Counted from the first letter of the stretch, positions 24,174 through 33,310 are shown. The stretch: 64,000 nt of DNA from Bacteroidota bacterium (GCA_018692315.1 JABHKC010000158.1:21810-85809), one strand, 5' to 3'. Numbers and translations: made by a program. Notes: a model not told the origin generated them from the sequence alone.

Positions 24174-25352
24174 ATGATTGAGTACAGCAATATTACTAAT
24201 TTTAATTTATCTGTTGAAGATAAATTCTTGCTCGAATGTTTGAGAGATAAAGACAGAAGCAATTTTGCGGAGATATCTTCAGGTTCTAAATCAGAGTTGA
24301 ATTGGAAATTGATTGCTAAAAAATATACTGAAAATGGCATTTCTCAATTATTATTCAAAAAACAAAAACTCATTGATTTGCCAATTGAAATTGCAGAATA
24401 TTTTAAAAAGCAATATTATGCTACTCTCGCAAAGAACACCTTAATTTATAACAAATTAGATGAAATAATTTCTGAATTTAGAAAAGAAGATATCGAATTA
24501 GTTTTATTGAAAGGATGTCTGCTGGCAGAAACGGTTTACAATGATATTGGGCAACGTCCGATGGGCGATTTTGATATTCTCATTGAAAAGAAAAATTTAG
24601 AAAAATCATATATAATTCTCACAAAATTAGGCTATAAAAAATTGCATAATAAAAATGAATTTATTGAAAAATTGCAATTGACATATAATTATGGGTATGT
24701 AAAAGATATGCAACTTTTAGAGCTGCATTGGGATTTATTGCCACCACATTGTATTCATTCAATTAATATTGATGACTTTTTTAGCACAAAACAAAAAATT
24801 AAAATTTCAAATTCGGAAACATATATGTTTGCTCCTGAATTTTTATTGATTCATTTATGTTTGCACCTGAGCAGAAATTTTGGTGCAGGAGGTGTGCGAC
24901 TATGTTGGTATGTAGATATTAAAAAGACTAGTGAGATTTTCAAATCGACGATTAATTGGGACGTTTTACTTGAAAAGTCAAACACTTTTTCCATTACTAA
25001 TATAGTCTTAAGTCATCTTTTTATTGCCTATAAATACTTTGACACAGAAATTCCAGCCCATCTGTTTGCAAACAAAAACTTCAATAATGTTGAACAACTT
25101 TTTCTTAAATTGTATAGTCTTGGAGTTCAAAAGAAACTTGCAAAAACTGATCTTAGCTATTATAAAAAAGTTATGCACATCGAAGGATTTTTGAATAAAA
25201 TAAGATTTTTGATGGGAAACCTTTTTCCTTCTGTGGATTATATAAAATCAAAATATTCAATAAAATCGAATCTTTACGCCTATTTCTTCTATCCTATTGA
25301 AATATTTTTACTTATTAAAAAGGTAAAAATCAATCTTTTTAAATTATCCTAA
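24174..25352 (+). CDS. Nucleotidyltransferase family protein (NTP_transf_5-like)
   Basis: A 392-residue protein. The nucleotidyltransferase core is at residues about 105-160: 'ELVLLKGCLLAETVYNDIG' then 'RPMGDFDILIEKKNLEKSY', with metal-binding Asp132 and Asp134. It continues into a helical C-terminal half with 'LELHWDLLPPH' and 'FLLIHLCLHLSRNFGAGGVRL', features of the uncharacterised nucleotidyltransferase family found beside PqqD and HprK-like genes and in some lasso peptide clusters. It is divergent from the PqqD operon across 43 bp. It probably adds a nucleotide or phosphate-linked group to the product of that operon; this is inferred from context. Confidence 0.8.
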   Translation: MIEYSNITNFNLSVEDKFLLECLRDKDRSNFAEISSGSKSELNWKLIAKKYTENGISQLLFKKQKLIDLPIEIAEYFKKQYYATLAKNTLIYNKLDEIISEFRKEDIELVLLKGCLLAETVYNDIGQRPMGDFDILIEKKNLEKSYIILTKLGYKKLHNKNEFIEKLQLTYNYGYVKDMQLLELHWDLLPPHCIHSINIDDFFSTKQKIKISNSETYMFAPEFLLIHLCLHLSRNFGAGGVRLCWYVDIKKTSEIFKSTINWDVLLEKSNTFSITNIVLSHLFIAYKYFDTEIPAHLFANKNFNNVEQLFLKLYSLGVQKKLAKTDLSYYKKVMHIEGFLNKIRFLMGNLFPSVDYIKSKYSIKSNLYAYFFYPIEIFLLIKKVKINLFKLS

Positions 25353-25422
25353 AATATTTTAAAGAATTATAAAACCCAAATTTATCTAAATCAATAACTA
25401 ACCGATTAATAAATAACAAATT

Positions 25423-27156
25423 ATGATTAAAAAATTAATGCTATTCGCTTTGTTTATTCTATCTATATTAGAAATATTTAGCCAAGGTTTGCCACATAAA
25501 ATGACAGATTTTGAAAAACAGCAAATGCCACATTATTTAAACTCAATAGTTTCGAGAGGATTCACTCAACCTCCTGTTTCTCAAGTACGCACAGTTGCAG
25601 AATGGGAAGAGATGGATGCAATTATCATATCTTGGGAATCTTTTAGTTCTGTTTTGACAGAAATTGTTAGATATGCAAAAGAAGAATGCAAAGTTTTTAT
25701 AGTCTGTTCAGATTCAAATTCTGTAAAAAATACATTAACATCAAGCAATGTTAGCTTGACAAATTTGGAATTTTTAATTGAAGCTTCAAACAGTGTTTGG
25801 ATTCGTGATTATGGTCCAAATAATGTTTACACAAATGAAGTAGATTCTTTAATAATTGTTGATTGGATATATAATAGACCGCGGCCAGACGATGATGTAA
25901 TTCCTGAAGCTGTTGCTAATAAATTGAATGTTCCTATTTATGAAACAACTCAGAGCCCATACGACATTATTCATGCCGGAGGAAATTTCATGTCAGATGG
26001 TTTCGGAACAGCCTTTTCATCAAATCTTGTTTTGGAAGAAAATCCTGGAAAAACCGAATCAGAAATTGATAGTGTTATACATAAGTTTATGGGTATTGAA
26101 AGGTATGTGAAAATGACTAATTTGCCATACGATGGAATTCATCACATAGATATGCACATGAAATTGATTGACGAAGAGACTTTACTTGTAGGAGAATATC
26201 CAACAGGAATTTCCGATGGCCCACAAATTGAGGCAAATTTACAATATGTATTAAGTAATTTTAATTCGATTTTTGGCACACCATATAAAGTTATAAGAAT
26301 TCCAATGCCCCCTGAAAATGGGAATTATCCAAATGGATTGTGGAATGGAGCTGATTATCGAACTTATACAAATTCATTAATTATTAATAAGACAGTTTTG
26401 GTTCCAACCTATGAATATCAGTACGATACAACAGCACTAAGAATCTATAAAGAAGCCATGCCAGGCTACAATATTGTTGGGATTAATTGCAATGCAACAA
26501 TTCCGTCAAGCGGAGCAATTCATTGTATTAGCCACGAAATTGCTACTAATGACCCACTCTTAATTTCTCATCAGCCTCATCTATCACTAATTGATTCTTC
26601 TACAGAAAACTATTTAATCGAAGCAAAAATAATACATCGTTCCGGCATTCAAAATGCCAGCATTTATTATAGAAATGACACTATAAATCCATATTTGTCT
26701 GCCTCAATGAGCTTATTAAATCTGGCTGATAATATATGGTCAGGAGAAATTACATCTCAGAATTTAATGGACACTATATATTATTACATTGAAGCACAAT
26801 CCAATTCAGGGAAAACTCAAGTTCGACCAATAGTTGCACCTGCAGGATACTGGAAATTTACTGTTGCAAATAATACAATAAATATTGCTTCTAAAGATTT
26901 CCGAAATAATTTCAATATTTCTTATTCAAAGGCTTCCAAAAAGGTATTTATTACAATGAATAGTGATAAATTCCAAAAAGCAAGTTTGTCGATTTTCGAT
27001 ATTTTAGGAAAAGAAACTATTCTTTCAAATCCAAAAATAATTCATGAAGGATTAAATGACTTATCATTTTCAACCAGCAAATTCAAGCAAGGATTATATT
27101 TTGTTGTATTGAAAACCGAAAGAAATGCTTATACTGAAAAAGTGATTATTAACTAA
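25423..27156 (+). CDS. T9SS-secreted peptidylarginine deiminase-like enzyme (PPAD family)
   Basis: A 577-residue protein with a signal peptide (residues 1-21). The porphyromonas-type deiminase domain covers about residues 60-390: Asp129 in 'WIRDYGP', His241 and Asp243 in 'HHIDMHMKL', Asn317 in 'RTYTNSLII' and catalytic Cys368 in 'SGAIHCISHE'. These match the order and spacing of the P. gingivalis enzyme's Asp/His/Asp/Asn/Cys set. An Ig-like domain follows ('GIQNASIYYRND'), then a type A T9SS sorting domain ('NNFNISYSKASKKVF' to 'YTEKVIIN'). It would convert arginine, probably C-terminal peptidyl arginine, to citrulline at the cell surface. It is the first gene of an apparent operon with a rhomboid protease 9 bp downstream. 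Agmatine as substrate is a less likely alternative. Confidence 0.88.
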   Translation: MIKKLMLFALFILSILEIFSQGLPHKMTDFEKQQMPHYLNSIVSRGFTQPPVSQVRTVAEWEEMDAIIISWESFSSVLTEIVRYAKEECKVFIVCSDSNSVKNTLTSSNVSLTNLEFLIEASNSVWIRDYGPNNVYTNEVDSLIIVDWIYNRPRPDDDVIPEAVANKLNVPIYETTQSPYDIIHAGGNFMSDGFGTAFSSNLVLEENPGKTESEIDSVIHKFMGIERYVKMTNLPYDGIHHIDMHMKLIDEETLLVGEYPTGISDGPQIEANLQYVLSNFNSIFGTPYKVIRIPMPPENGNYPNGLWNGADYRTYTNSLIINKTVLVPTYEYQYDTTALRIYKEAMPGYNIVGINCNATIPSSGAIHCISHEIATNDPLLISHQPHLSLIDSSTENYLIEAKIIHRSGIQNASIYYRNDTINPYLSASMSLLNLADNIWSGEITSQNLMDTIYYYIEAQSNSGKTQVRPIVAPAGYWKFTVANNTINIASKDFRNNFNISYSKASKKVFITMNSDKFQKASLSIFDILGKETILSNPKIIHEGLNDLSFSTSKFKQGLYFVVLKTERNAYTEKVIIN

Positions 27157-27165
27157 AAACCAAAA

Positions 27166-27714
27166 ATGACCTTAATTATAGTTGCACTTACAGCAATAGT
27201 CTCAATTGCTGCATTTAATAACAGACAAATATTTTATAAATTATTATTAAATCCTTTTCAGGTTTATCATCGGAAAGAATGGTATAGATTGTTTTCACAT
27301 GGTTTGATTCATGCAGATTGGACACATCTAATTATAAATATGATTGTGTTATGGTCTTTTGGTAGTTCGGTCGAGTATTATTTAGATTCAAATTTTCTTT
27401 TTTTATTATTATACGTAAGCGCCATTTTAATTTCTACCTCAAATACTATACGGAAATATAAAGACAATGCAAATTATGATTCGGTTGGGGCATCAGGAGG
27501 AGTTTCAGCCATTGTTTTTGCAAGCATATATTTCGATCCATTTAGAAACATCTATTTCTATTTTGCGATTCCAATTCCAGGAATTGTTTTTGCAGCATTA
27601 TATCTTGGATATTCATATTATATGAGTAAGAAAAATTCAGACAATATTAACCACGATTCACATTTTATTGGTGCAGTTATTGGCATTATTTTTCCCTTTA
27701 TTCTTGGATATTAA
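27166..27714 (+). CDS. Rhomboid family intramembrane serine protease
   Basis: A 182-residue protein with about six transmembrane helices. Family landmarks are 'YRLFSHGLIHADWTHLIINM' (HxxxN oxyanion region), catalytic Ser110 in 'VGASGGVSA' and His166 in 'HFIGAVIGI' of the last helix. Rhomboids cut transmembrane segments within the membrane. The gene sits 9 bp after the deiminase and 23 bp before the aminotransferase, so all three are probably co-transcribed, although no functional link is evident. The length is at the short end of the bacterial rhomboid range, with the minimal six-helix core. Confidence 0.92.
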   Translation: MTLIIVALTAIVSIAAFNNRQIFYKLLLNPFQVYHRKEWYRLFSHGLIHADWTHLIINMIVLWSFGSSVEYYLDSNFLFLLLYVSAILISTSNTIRKYKDNANYDSVGASGGVSAIVFASIYFDPFRNIYFYFAIPIPGIVFAALYLGYSYYMSKKNSDNINHDSHFIGAVIGIIFPFILGY

Positions 27715-27737
27715 ACACTTAATCATTATTATTTTTA

Positions 27738-28586
27738 ATGAGAACCTTAAAATATTGCAGTTTAAATGGCAAGTTTTTTCAAAGTAACAAGAGCGTTTTA
27801 ACAATTCAAAATCGCTCTTTTCGGTATGGCGATGGCTTGTTTGAAACAATGCGTGCAAATGGGAAGGAGGTCTTTTTTTTTGAAAACCACTTAGAAAGAT
27901 TGATGTCTGGCATGAAAATCCTTAAAATGAAAGTGCCACTTTCTTTGAATATAAGCAATTTACGTTATGAAATTAACTCACTTTTTGACAAAAATCATTA
28001 TTACCAAGGTGCTCGGGTAAGGCTATCAGTTTTCAGAAATGAAGGAGGCTATTATACACCAATCACAAATGAAATTTCATATTTGATTGAAATTGAGAAA
28101 CTTTCAACATCATATTATGAATTAAATGCAAAAGGTTTAATAATTGATTTTTATTCTGAAATTTATAAGTCGCATAACAAATTTGCCAACATCAAATCAA
28201 ATAATGCACAATTATTTGTTTTGGCAGGAATATATAAAACTGAAAAAGGATTGGATGATTGTATTATACAAAATAGTTCGGAAAATATTGTTGAAACTAT
28301 TAGCTCGAATATTTTTTTTGTGGTTGGGGATAAAATTTTCACACCTAATATTCAATCAGGATGTGTTAATGGAGTGATGCGGAAGCAGATTATTTCTATT
28401 GCAAAAAGCAGATTTGAAGTAATTGAAACTGAATTAAATGAAAATATTTGTATGGAGGCAGAAGAGGTATTTATTACAAATGCAATTCAAGGCATTAATT
28501 GGGTAATGGGACTTGGACAAAAAAGATTCTTTTCAAAAATATCCAGACTGTTAATCAGCGAGTTAAATAATAAATTGAATTTTTGA
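27738..28586 (+). CDS. Class IV aminotransferase, probable aminodeoxychorismate lyase type
   Basis: A 282-residue PLP enzyme of fold type IV. Motifs: 'NRSFRYGDGLFETMRANG' at residues about 25-42, a candidate PLP lysine in 'NIKSNNAQLFVLA', and the phosphate-binding region 'SSNIFFVVGDKIFTPNIQSGCVNGVMR' (present in pieces). The family contains branched-chain aminotransferases, D-amino acid aminotransferases and 4-amino-4-deoxychorismate lyase (PabC, folate synthesis). The short length and the 'RYGDGLFET' form favour the PabC-like group in Bacteroidota, but specificity cannot be settled by eye. It is the last gene of the deiminase-rhomboid group, convergent with yqgE. Confidence 0.82.
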   Translation: MRTLKYCSLNGKFFQSNKSVLTIQNRSFRYGDGLFETMRANGKEVFFFENHLERLMSGMKILKMKVPLSLNISNLRYEINSLFDKNHYYQGARVRLSVFRNEGGYYTPITNEISYLIEIEKLSTSYYELNAKGLIIDFYSEIYKSHNKFANIKSNNAQLFVLAGIYKTEKGLDDCIIQNSSENIVETISSNIFFVVGDKIFTPNIQSGCVNGVMRKQIISIAKSRFEVIETELNENICMEAEEVFITNAIQGINWVMGLGQKRFFSKISRLLISELNNKLNF

Positions 28587-28610
28587 GAATGAATTAACAA
28601 AATAGGGCTG

Positions 28611-29201
28611 TCAATTTAAATTAGGATTCTCTGGAAAGTTTATCCAGGTTTTATACTCTTCCCCTAGATTTAAAATTGACTCTTTCCAAATTGATGGCTC
28701 ATTTTTTCTCATAATAGTTTTGGCATCCAAATTTGAAACCAACCAAGAATTAATTTTTAATTCATCTTCCAATTGATTTGCGCTCCAACCAGAATATCCA
28801 ATGAAAAATCGAATTTGGTTTTTGTTAATCAATCCAGATTTTATAATTTTTTTTAATTCACTAAAATTGCCTCCCCAGAATATTCCATCAGCAATTTCAA
28901 CACTATCTGGTAAAAATTTTCCTAATGTGTGAATATAATGTACGGAATCAGTTTTTACTGGTCCTCCAACAGAAATTAATGAATCGAATTTTGGGAAATC
29001 TGTTAATATTTCATTCAATGAAATTTTAACAGGTTTGTTTAATACGAAACCAACACTTCCTTCCGTCGAATGTTCTGTGAGCAATATTACTGAACGTCCA
29101 AAATAATAATCGTTTAAGAATGGCTCTGCTATTAAGATTTTCCCGGGTTTTGGTAAAACCTTATTCGTTTCTATTTTAAAGAAATTATTATCAATATTCA
29201 T
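28611..29201 (-). CDS. yqgE: YqgE/AlgH family protein
   Basis: About 196 residues from ATG 29201 ('MNIDNNFFKIE'). The frame is open to 29264, but the extra 21 residues are hydrophobic, AT-rich and not part of the family. Motifs: 'PKPGKILIAEPFLNDYYFGRS', 'VILLTEHSTEGSVGFVLNKP', 'SVGGPVKTDSVHYIHT', 'DGIFWGG' and 'FIGYSGWSANQLEDEL'. This is a conserved bacterial protein of unknown biochemical function, once linked to alginate regulation in Pseudomonas (AlgH). It faces the aminotransferase gene convergently and is divergent from the polysaccharide export gene. Confidence 0.93.
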   Translation of the reverse strand: MNIDNNFFKIETNKVLPKPGKILIAEPFLNDYYFGRSVILLTEHSTEGSVGFVLNKPVKISLNEILTDFPKFDSLISVGGPVKTDSVHYIHTLGKFLPDSVEIADGIFWGGNFSELKKIIKSGLINKNQIRFFIGYSGWSANQLEDELKINSWLVSNLDAKTIMRKNEPSIWKESILNLGEEYKTWINFPENPNLN

Positions 29202-29272
29202 AATAATACATTTTGTAAAATTTACGAAGTATAAAATTATACTATAAAAAACAAATTTCAACAATAATTTTC

Positions 29273-29280
29273 TATTTTTG
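29273..29280 (+). promoter_or_regulatory. Candidate -7 element (TATTTTTG) for the polysaccharide export genes
   Basis: TATTTTTG matches TAnnTTTG and lies 23 bp before ATG 29304. No perfect TTTG is seen at the -33 position (TTTC nearby). Confidence 0.4.
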
Positions 29281-29303
29281 CGAATTATTTTTGAAATTTA
29301 GAT

Positions 29304-30080
29304 ATGATTAGAAAAACGATAATTTATTTTTTATTAGTACTTGTTTTTGCTTCATGCCGCCAGCATAAAGAATTAGTTTATCTCCAAAATCTTGATACTT
29401 CTTATGTCGAAAATCAAGCAATAAAAAATGATGACCAATACAAAGTTCAAGAGAATGATATTTTGCATATCAAAATATTAAGCATGAATAAGGATATTGT
29501 TGAATTATTTAGTATGGATGCAAGCAGTCAAACTAATAATTATCAACAATACAATGAAGCATCAATGTATTTCCAAGGTTATTCAGTTGATAAAAATGGG
29601 AATATATCAGTACCTATTTTGGGTGAGATTTATGTACAAGATTTATCTATGGACGAAATAAACAAAATAATTTTAGAAAAAGTTGAGGAATATATTAAAG
29701 ATCCCACAATAATTGTAAAACTTGCAAATTTCAGGATTACTTTACTTGGTGAAATTAGGAGTCCTGGCATTTATACTTCATATAACAATCAAATATCTAT
29801 TTTTCAAGCACTAAGTATGGGAGGTGATGTTACAGATTATGGTAATAGAAAAAATGTTCTTTTAATTAGGCCTGCGAAAAATGGGTCTTCAACTATTAGA
29901 ATTGATTTAACAGATAAAAATCTCATAGCATCAGAATATTATTATTTAAAACCTAATGATTTAATCTATGTTGAACCAATGAAATCTAAAGGTATTAGAT
30001 TGATAGCCTCTGATTATGGAGTATTGTTGGCTACGATTTCTTCTACTCTAACTACAATTTTACTATTACTACAATTATAA
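29304..30080 (+). CDS. Polysaccharide export lipoprotein (Wza-like)
   Basis: A 258-residue outer-membrane lipoprotein. The lipobox is 'VFASC' (Cys18). The polysaccharide export domain is at residues about 45-135 ('YKVQENDILHIKIL', 'YSVDKNGNISVPILGEI'), followed by a SLBB-like domain ('ITLLGEIRSPGIYT', 'QALSMGGDVTDYGNRKNVLLI', 'LKPNDLIYVEP'). The C terminus has a hydrophobic helix ('LLATISSTLTTILLLL') that may be the Wza-like outer-membrane barrel helix. It works with the Wzc-like kinase encoded 76 bp downstream to export capsule or exopolysaccharide. Family assignment is firm. Confidence 0.92.
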   Translation: MIRKTIIYFLLVLVFASCRQHKELVYLQNLDTSYVENQAIKNDDQYKVQENDILHIKILSMNKDIVELFSMDASSQTNNYQQYNEASMYFQGYSVDKNGNISVPILGEIYVQDLSMDEINKIILEKVEEYIKDPTIIVKLANFRITLLGEIRSPGIYTSYNNQISIFQALSMGGDVTDYGNRKNVLLIRPAKNGSSTIRIDLTDKNLIASEYYYLKPNDLIYVEPMKSKGIRLIASDYGVLLATISSTLTTILLLLQL

Positions 30081-30156
30081 ACATGAACTTTTTCATAGGC
30101 TAAATTTAAGAACTAGCTATTACTATTAACAAAGTTTACAATTTAATCTTTAAGAC

Positions 30157-32655
30157 GTGGATAACAATTTCGATATAAACCAAGAAGAAAATATAGATAT
30201 TAGGAAATATGTTTTCAAATTTTTAGCAAACTGGTATTTATTTGTACTTTCGATATTTATTGCCTTATCAATTTCATTTTATATAAATAAATTTACACTT
30301 CCAACCTATAGTATAGGTCTTGATCTATTATTAAAATCAGATGATCCCTATGGAAGTAGATTTGGCTCAGGTAACCTCATGGGTTTTGGAATGTTCGACG
30401 ATCAAACAAATATAAATAATGAAATTGGAATATTACAATCATTTAGCCTGAACAAAAAAGTAATTGATGAACTTGATTTTGAGATTTCATACTATTCTGT
30501 AGGAAGAATGAAAACTCAGGAAAAATATAGATCATCACCATTTAGTGTGAATATTGACACTTCAAAAAATCAGCTTAGAGGATTCCCATTTTATGTTGAA
30601 ATTCTTTCAAGAACTGAATATCGGCTTGAAATTAATGAAGAGGTTGAATATTTTGATACACTATTGGTTAATAATAACATTTATAAATTTGGTGAGCAAG
30701 TTGATGATTTTTTCTTTAATTTCAATATCACTTTGAATGAACCTAGCAGCTTCGATTTCAAACGACCAAACTATGGATATTCAGAATGGTTTTTCATCAT
30801 TAATAGTATAAATGGGCTAATTAATAGCTACAGAGCAAAAATAAATATTGAGCTCCAAGATAAAGAAGGATCAATTTTAAACCTGATAACTGAAGGACAA
30901 GTTGCTGAAAAAGAGGCTAATTATTTGAATAAACTTGCTGAAGTTTATATTCGTTCTGGTTTGGACGATAAAAATAGAAAAGCAAATAAAACAATTGAAT
31001 TTATTAATAATCAGTTAGGGGAAATAGTTGACTCATTAACACAAGCTGAGAGAAATCTTGAAAACTTTAGGCTTAATAATAAGATTATTGATTTAAGCAG
31101 ACAAGGTATTGCAATTTCTGAAAAATATGAAGAACTAATTAAAGAAGAAGCTCAACAAATAATTCAAGCCGAATATTATAATTATCTTTTAGAATATGTT
31201 GAAAATAAAAATGATTATTCAGACTTAGTAGCTCCTTCAATTGTGGGTATTCAAGAACCACAAATTAGTTCAATAATTATTAAATTAAGTGAATTGCTTG
31301 ATCAAAGGAATACATTGTTATTCAGTGCCAATGAAAGCATTCCTACTTTAAATTTGATAGACTTAAACATTAGTAATGCAAAAAAATCTTTGCTCGAAAA
31401 CATAAGAAATATTAAAAAGACATTTGAAATATCTCAAGAAAGTTTATCAAAAAGAATTTCAAAAGTAAATAGTGAAATTGCCCAATTACCTAAAACTGAA
31501 AGTGAACTAATTAATATTCAAAGAGAATTTGATTTAAATAATGAAATTTACACCTATCTTTTAGAAAAAAAGGCAGAATCTGGAATTGCACTTGCATCGA
31601 ATGTGCCAGATAGTAAAATATTAGATAATGCTTTATTGTTTAATGCAACTATTGTTTCTCCTAAGAAAAAAATGAATTTCCTGATAGCCTTGGTAATTGG
31701 ACTACTTATTCCGGTTTTACTTATTATTGGTAGAGACTATTTTAATGACAAAATTGTCGATCATAAGGATATTGAAGGAAAAGTGAAGATTCCTATTATT
31801 GGAACAGTGGGAAAAAATGTAAGAGAAGTTGAAATCCCTGTATTTGATAAACCAAAGTCTTCATTAGCTGAATCATTCCGTTCTTTACGAACTAATTTGG
31901 AATATTTATTATCCGAAGCAGAGAAGAAAGTTATTATTTTGACTTCTACCGTGAGTGGTGAAGGAAAAACTTTTTGTGCAATAAATTTAGCATCTATTAT
32001 TGCAATGTCTGATAAAAAGGTTCTGCTTATCGGAATGGATCTTAGAAAACCAAAGATTCAAAAGGCATTTGCTATGCTCAAAAATGATATTGGCATGAGT
32101 ACTTATCTCATCAAAAAAAGCAATATTGATGAAATAATCCAAACAACTAATATTAGAAATTTGTCAGTAATTCCTTCAGGACCTACTCCACCAAATCCTG
32201 CTGAACTAGCTGGTACACAAAGGATGGAAGACCTTATCTCATATGCAAAAAAAGAATATGATTATGTAATAATTGATACGCCTCCTGTTGCATTAGTTAC
32301 TGATGCATTGATTCTATCACGATTTTCAGATTTGAATATTTTTGTAATTAGGCAAAACTATTCAAAGAAAAGTGTACTAAGCCTAATTGAAGAACTTGAT
32401 AGCAATCAAAACATGAAGAATTTAGGGATATTAGTAAATGACGTAATGGTTCCAAGTTATTATGGCTACGGCTACGGAGGCTATGGATATGGTGGTTATG
32501 GCTATGGTGGTTATGGCTATGGTGGTTATGGTTATGGTGGTTATGGTTATGGTGGTTATGGTTACGGATACTATGACGAAGATTACGAACCGCTATCATT
32601 ATGGGAAAAGATTTTAGTTTTTCTCAAACTAAAGAGTCGAAAAAAACCAAGTTAA
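30157..32655 (+). CDS. Polysaccharide co-polymerase/BY-kinase (Wzc-like) with Gly-Tyr repeat tail
   Basis: An 832-residue inner-membrane protein beginning at GTG 30157. A Wzz domain lies between two transmembrane helices (about residues 29-47 and 508-525), with a long coiled-coil region at about 270-480. The cytoplasmic tyrosine kinase has Walker A 'SGEGKT' (600-605), Walker A' 'VLLIGMDLRKPKI' and Walker B 'YDYVIIDTPP'. The C terminus carries a Tyr/Gly tract at about 768-805, built from six GGYGY-type units, then 'YYDEDYEP'. In this family C-terminal tyrosines are autophosphorylated to control chain length. The repeat tail is far longer than usual clusters. It acts with the Wza-like lipoprotein upstream. 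Confidence 0.93.
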   Translation: MDNNFDINQEENIDIRKYVFKFLANWYLFVLSIFIALSISFYINKFTLPTYSIGLDLLLKSDDPYGSRFGSGNLMGFGMFDDQTNINNEIGILQSFSLNKKVIDELDFEISYYSVGRMKTQEKYRSSPFSVNIDTSKNQLRGFPFYVEILSRTEYRLEINEEVEYFDTLLVNNNIYKFGEQVDDFFFNFNITLNEPSSFDFKRPNYGYSEWFFIINSINGLINSYRAKINIELQDKEGSILNLITEGQVAEKEANYLNKLAEVYIRSGLDDKNRKANKTIEFINNQLGEIVDSLTQAERNLENFRLNNKIIDLSRQGIAISEKYEELIKEEAQQIIQAEYYNYLLEYVENKNDYSDLVAPSIVGIQEPQISSIIIKLSELLDQRNTLLFSANESIPTLNLIDLNISNAKKSLLENIRNIKKTFEISQESLSKRISKVNSEIAQLPKTESELINIQREFDLNNEIYTYLLEKKAESGIALASNVPDSKILDNALLFNATIVSPKKKMNFLIALVIGLLIPVLLIIGRDYFNDKIVDHKDIEGKVKIPIIGTVGKNVREVEIPVFDKPKSSLAESFRSLRTNLEYLLSEAEKKVIILTSTVSGEGKTFCAINLASIIAMSDKKVLLIGMDLRKPKIQKAFAMLKNDIGMSTYLIKKSNIDEIIQTTNIRNLSVIPSGPTPPNPAELAGTQRMEDLISYAKKEYDYVIIDTPPVALVTDALILSRFSDLNIFVIRQNYSKKSVLSLIEELDSNQNMKNLGILVNDVMVPSYYGYGYGGYGYGGYGYGGYGYGGYGYGGYGYGGYGYGYYDEDYEPLSLWEKILVFLKLKSRKKPS
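32479..32568 (+). repeat. Six tandem 15-bp repeats encoding Gly-Tyr units
   Basis: Six consecutive 15-bp units of the form GGT-TAT-GGC-TAT-GGT (third-base differences only) encode GYGYG repeats in the tail of the Wzc-like kinase, with partly degenerate copies on each side. The near-identity of the units means the tract could expand or contract by slippage and so vary the number of tyrosines. Confidence 0.85.
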
Positions 32656-32683
32656 ATTGTAACTTTTTTATATTTCTTTTTTA

Positions 32684-33310
32684 ATGGATTTAAATGGTTT
32701 CTCGTCCAAACTCTTAGAAAATGCTATTGACGAATTTTCTAAACTCCCTGGAGTTGGAAAGAAAACTGCCCTAAGATTTGTGTTGCATCTACTGAATAAA
32801 GATGAAACTGTAGTTTCTAACTTTGGAAATTCAATTATTGACCTAAAAAAAAACATTCAAAATTGTAATATCTGCAATAACATTTCAGATAACAAAATAT
32901 GCAATATATGTTCAAATAATACAAGAGATTTAGGCACTATTTGCGTTGTTGAGGGAATAAAAGACATTATGTCTATTGAATCTACACAACAATATTTTGG
33001 AGTTTATCATGTATTAGGCGGGATTATTTCTCCGATGGATGGTATTGGACCAGATGACATAAACGTAAAATCTTTAGAAAATAGAATAAAAAATAATTCA
33101 GTCAAAGAAGTTATTTTAGCCCTGAGTACAACAATGGAAGGAGATACTACAAATTTCTATTTATTCAAAAAACTCAAAAAGTACAATATTAAAATTACAA
33201 CACTTGCACGTGGAATTTCCTTTGGCGACGAGCTTGAATATTCAGATGAATTAACATTAGGCAGGTCAATAATAAACCGCTATTTGTTTGAACAAACCTT
33301 GCAAAAATAG
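32684..33310 (+). CDS. recR: Recombination protein RecR
   Basis: A 208-residue protein that works with RecO and RecF in gap repair. It shows all family features: helix-hairpin-helix 'SKLPGVGKKTALRFVLHLL' (residues 19-37), a four-cysteine zinc finger (Cys61, Cys64, Cys73, Cys76), a Toprim domain beginning 'ICVVEGIKDIMSIE' and 'YHVLGGIISPMDGIGPDDI', and 'LALSTTMEGDTTNFYL'. It lies inside an exopolysaccharide segment, 28 bp after the Wzc-like gene and 49 bp before the glycosyltransferase, all on the same strand, so it may be carried on the same transcript. Confidence 0.97.
   Translation: MDLNGFSSKLLENAIDEFSKLPGVGKKTALRFVLHLLNKDETVVSNFGNSIIDLKKNIQNCNICNNISDNKICNICSNNTRDLGTICVVEGIKDIMSIESTQQYFGVYHVLGGIISPMDGIGPDDINVKSLENRIKNNSVKEVILALSTTMEGDTTNFYLFKKLKKYNIKITTLARGISFGDELEYSDELTLGRSIINRYLFEQTLQK

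Noticed and set aside
20625..25352. Complete lasso peptide cluster
   Set aside because: No asparagine-synthetase-like cyclase, no transglutaminase-like peptidase and no precursor next to the PqqD gene were found, so only a RiPP-like cassette can be claimed.
32479..32568. Tandem repeats as a possible CRISPR array
   Set aside because: Units are contiguous 15-bp coding repeats without spacers and stay in the kinase reading frame. No cas gene is present.
32348..32599. His/Asn-rich antisense ORF
   Set aside because: It is the complement of the Gly-Tyr codon repeat in the Wzc-like gene; repeating GGT/TAT codons read backwards give His and Asn.
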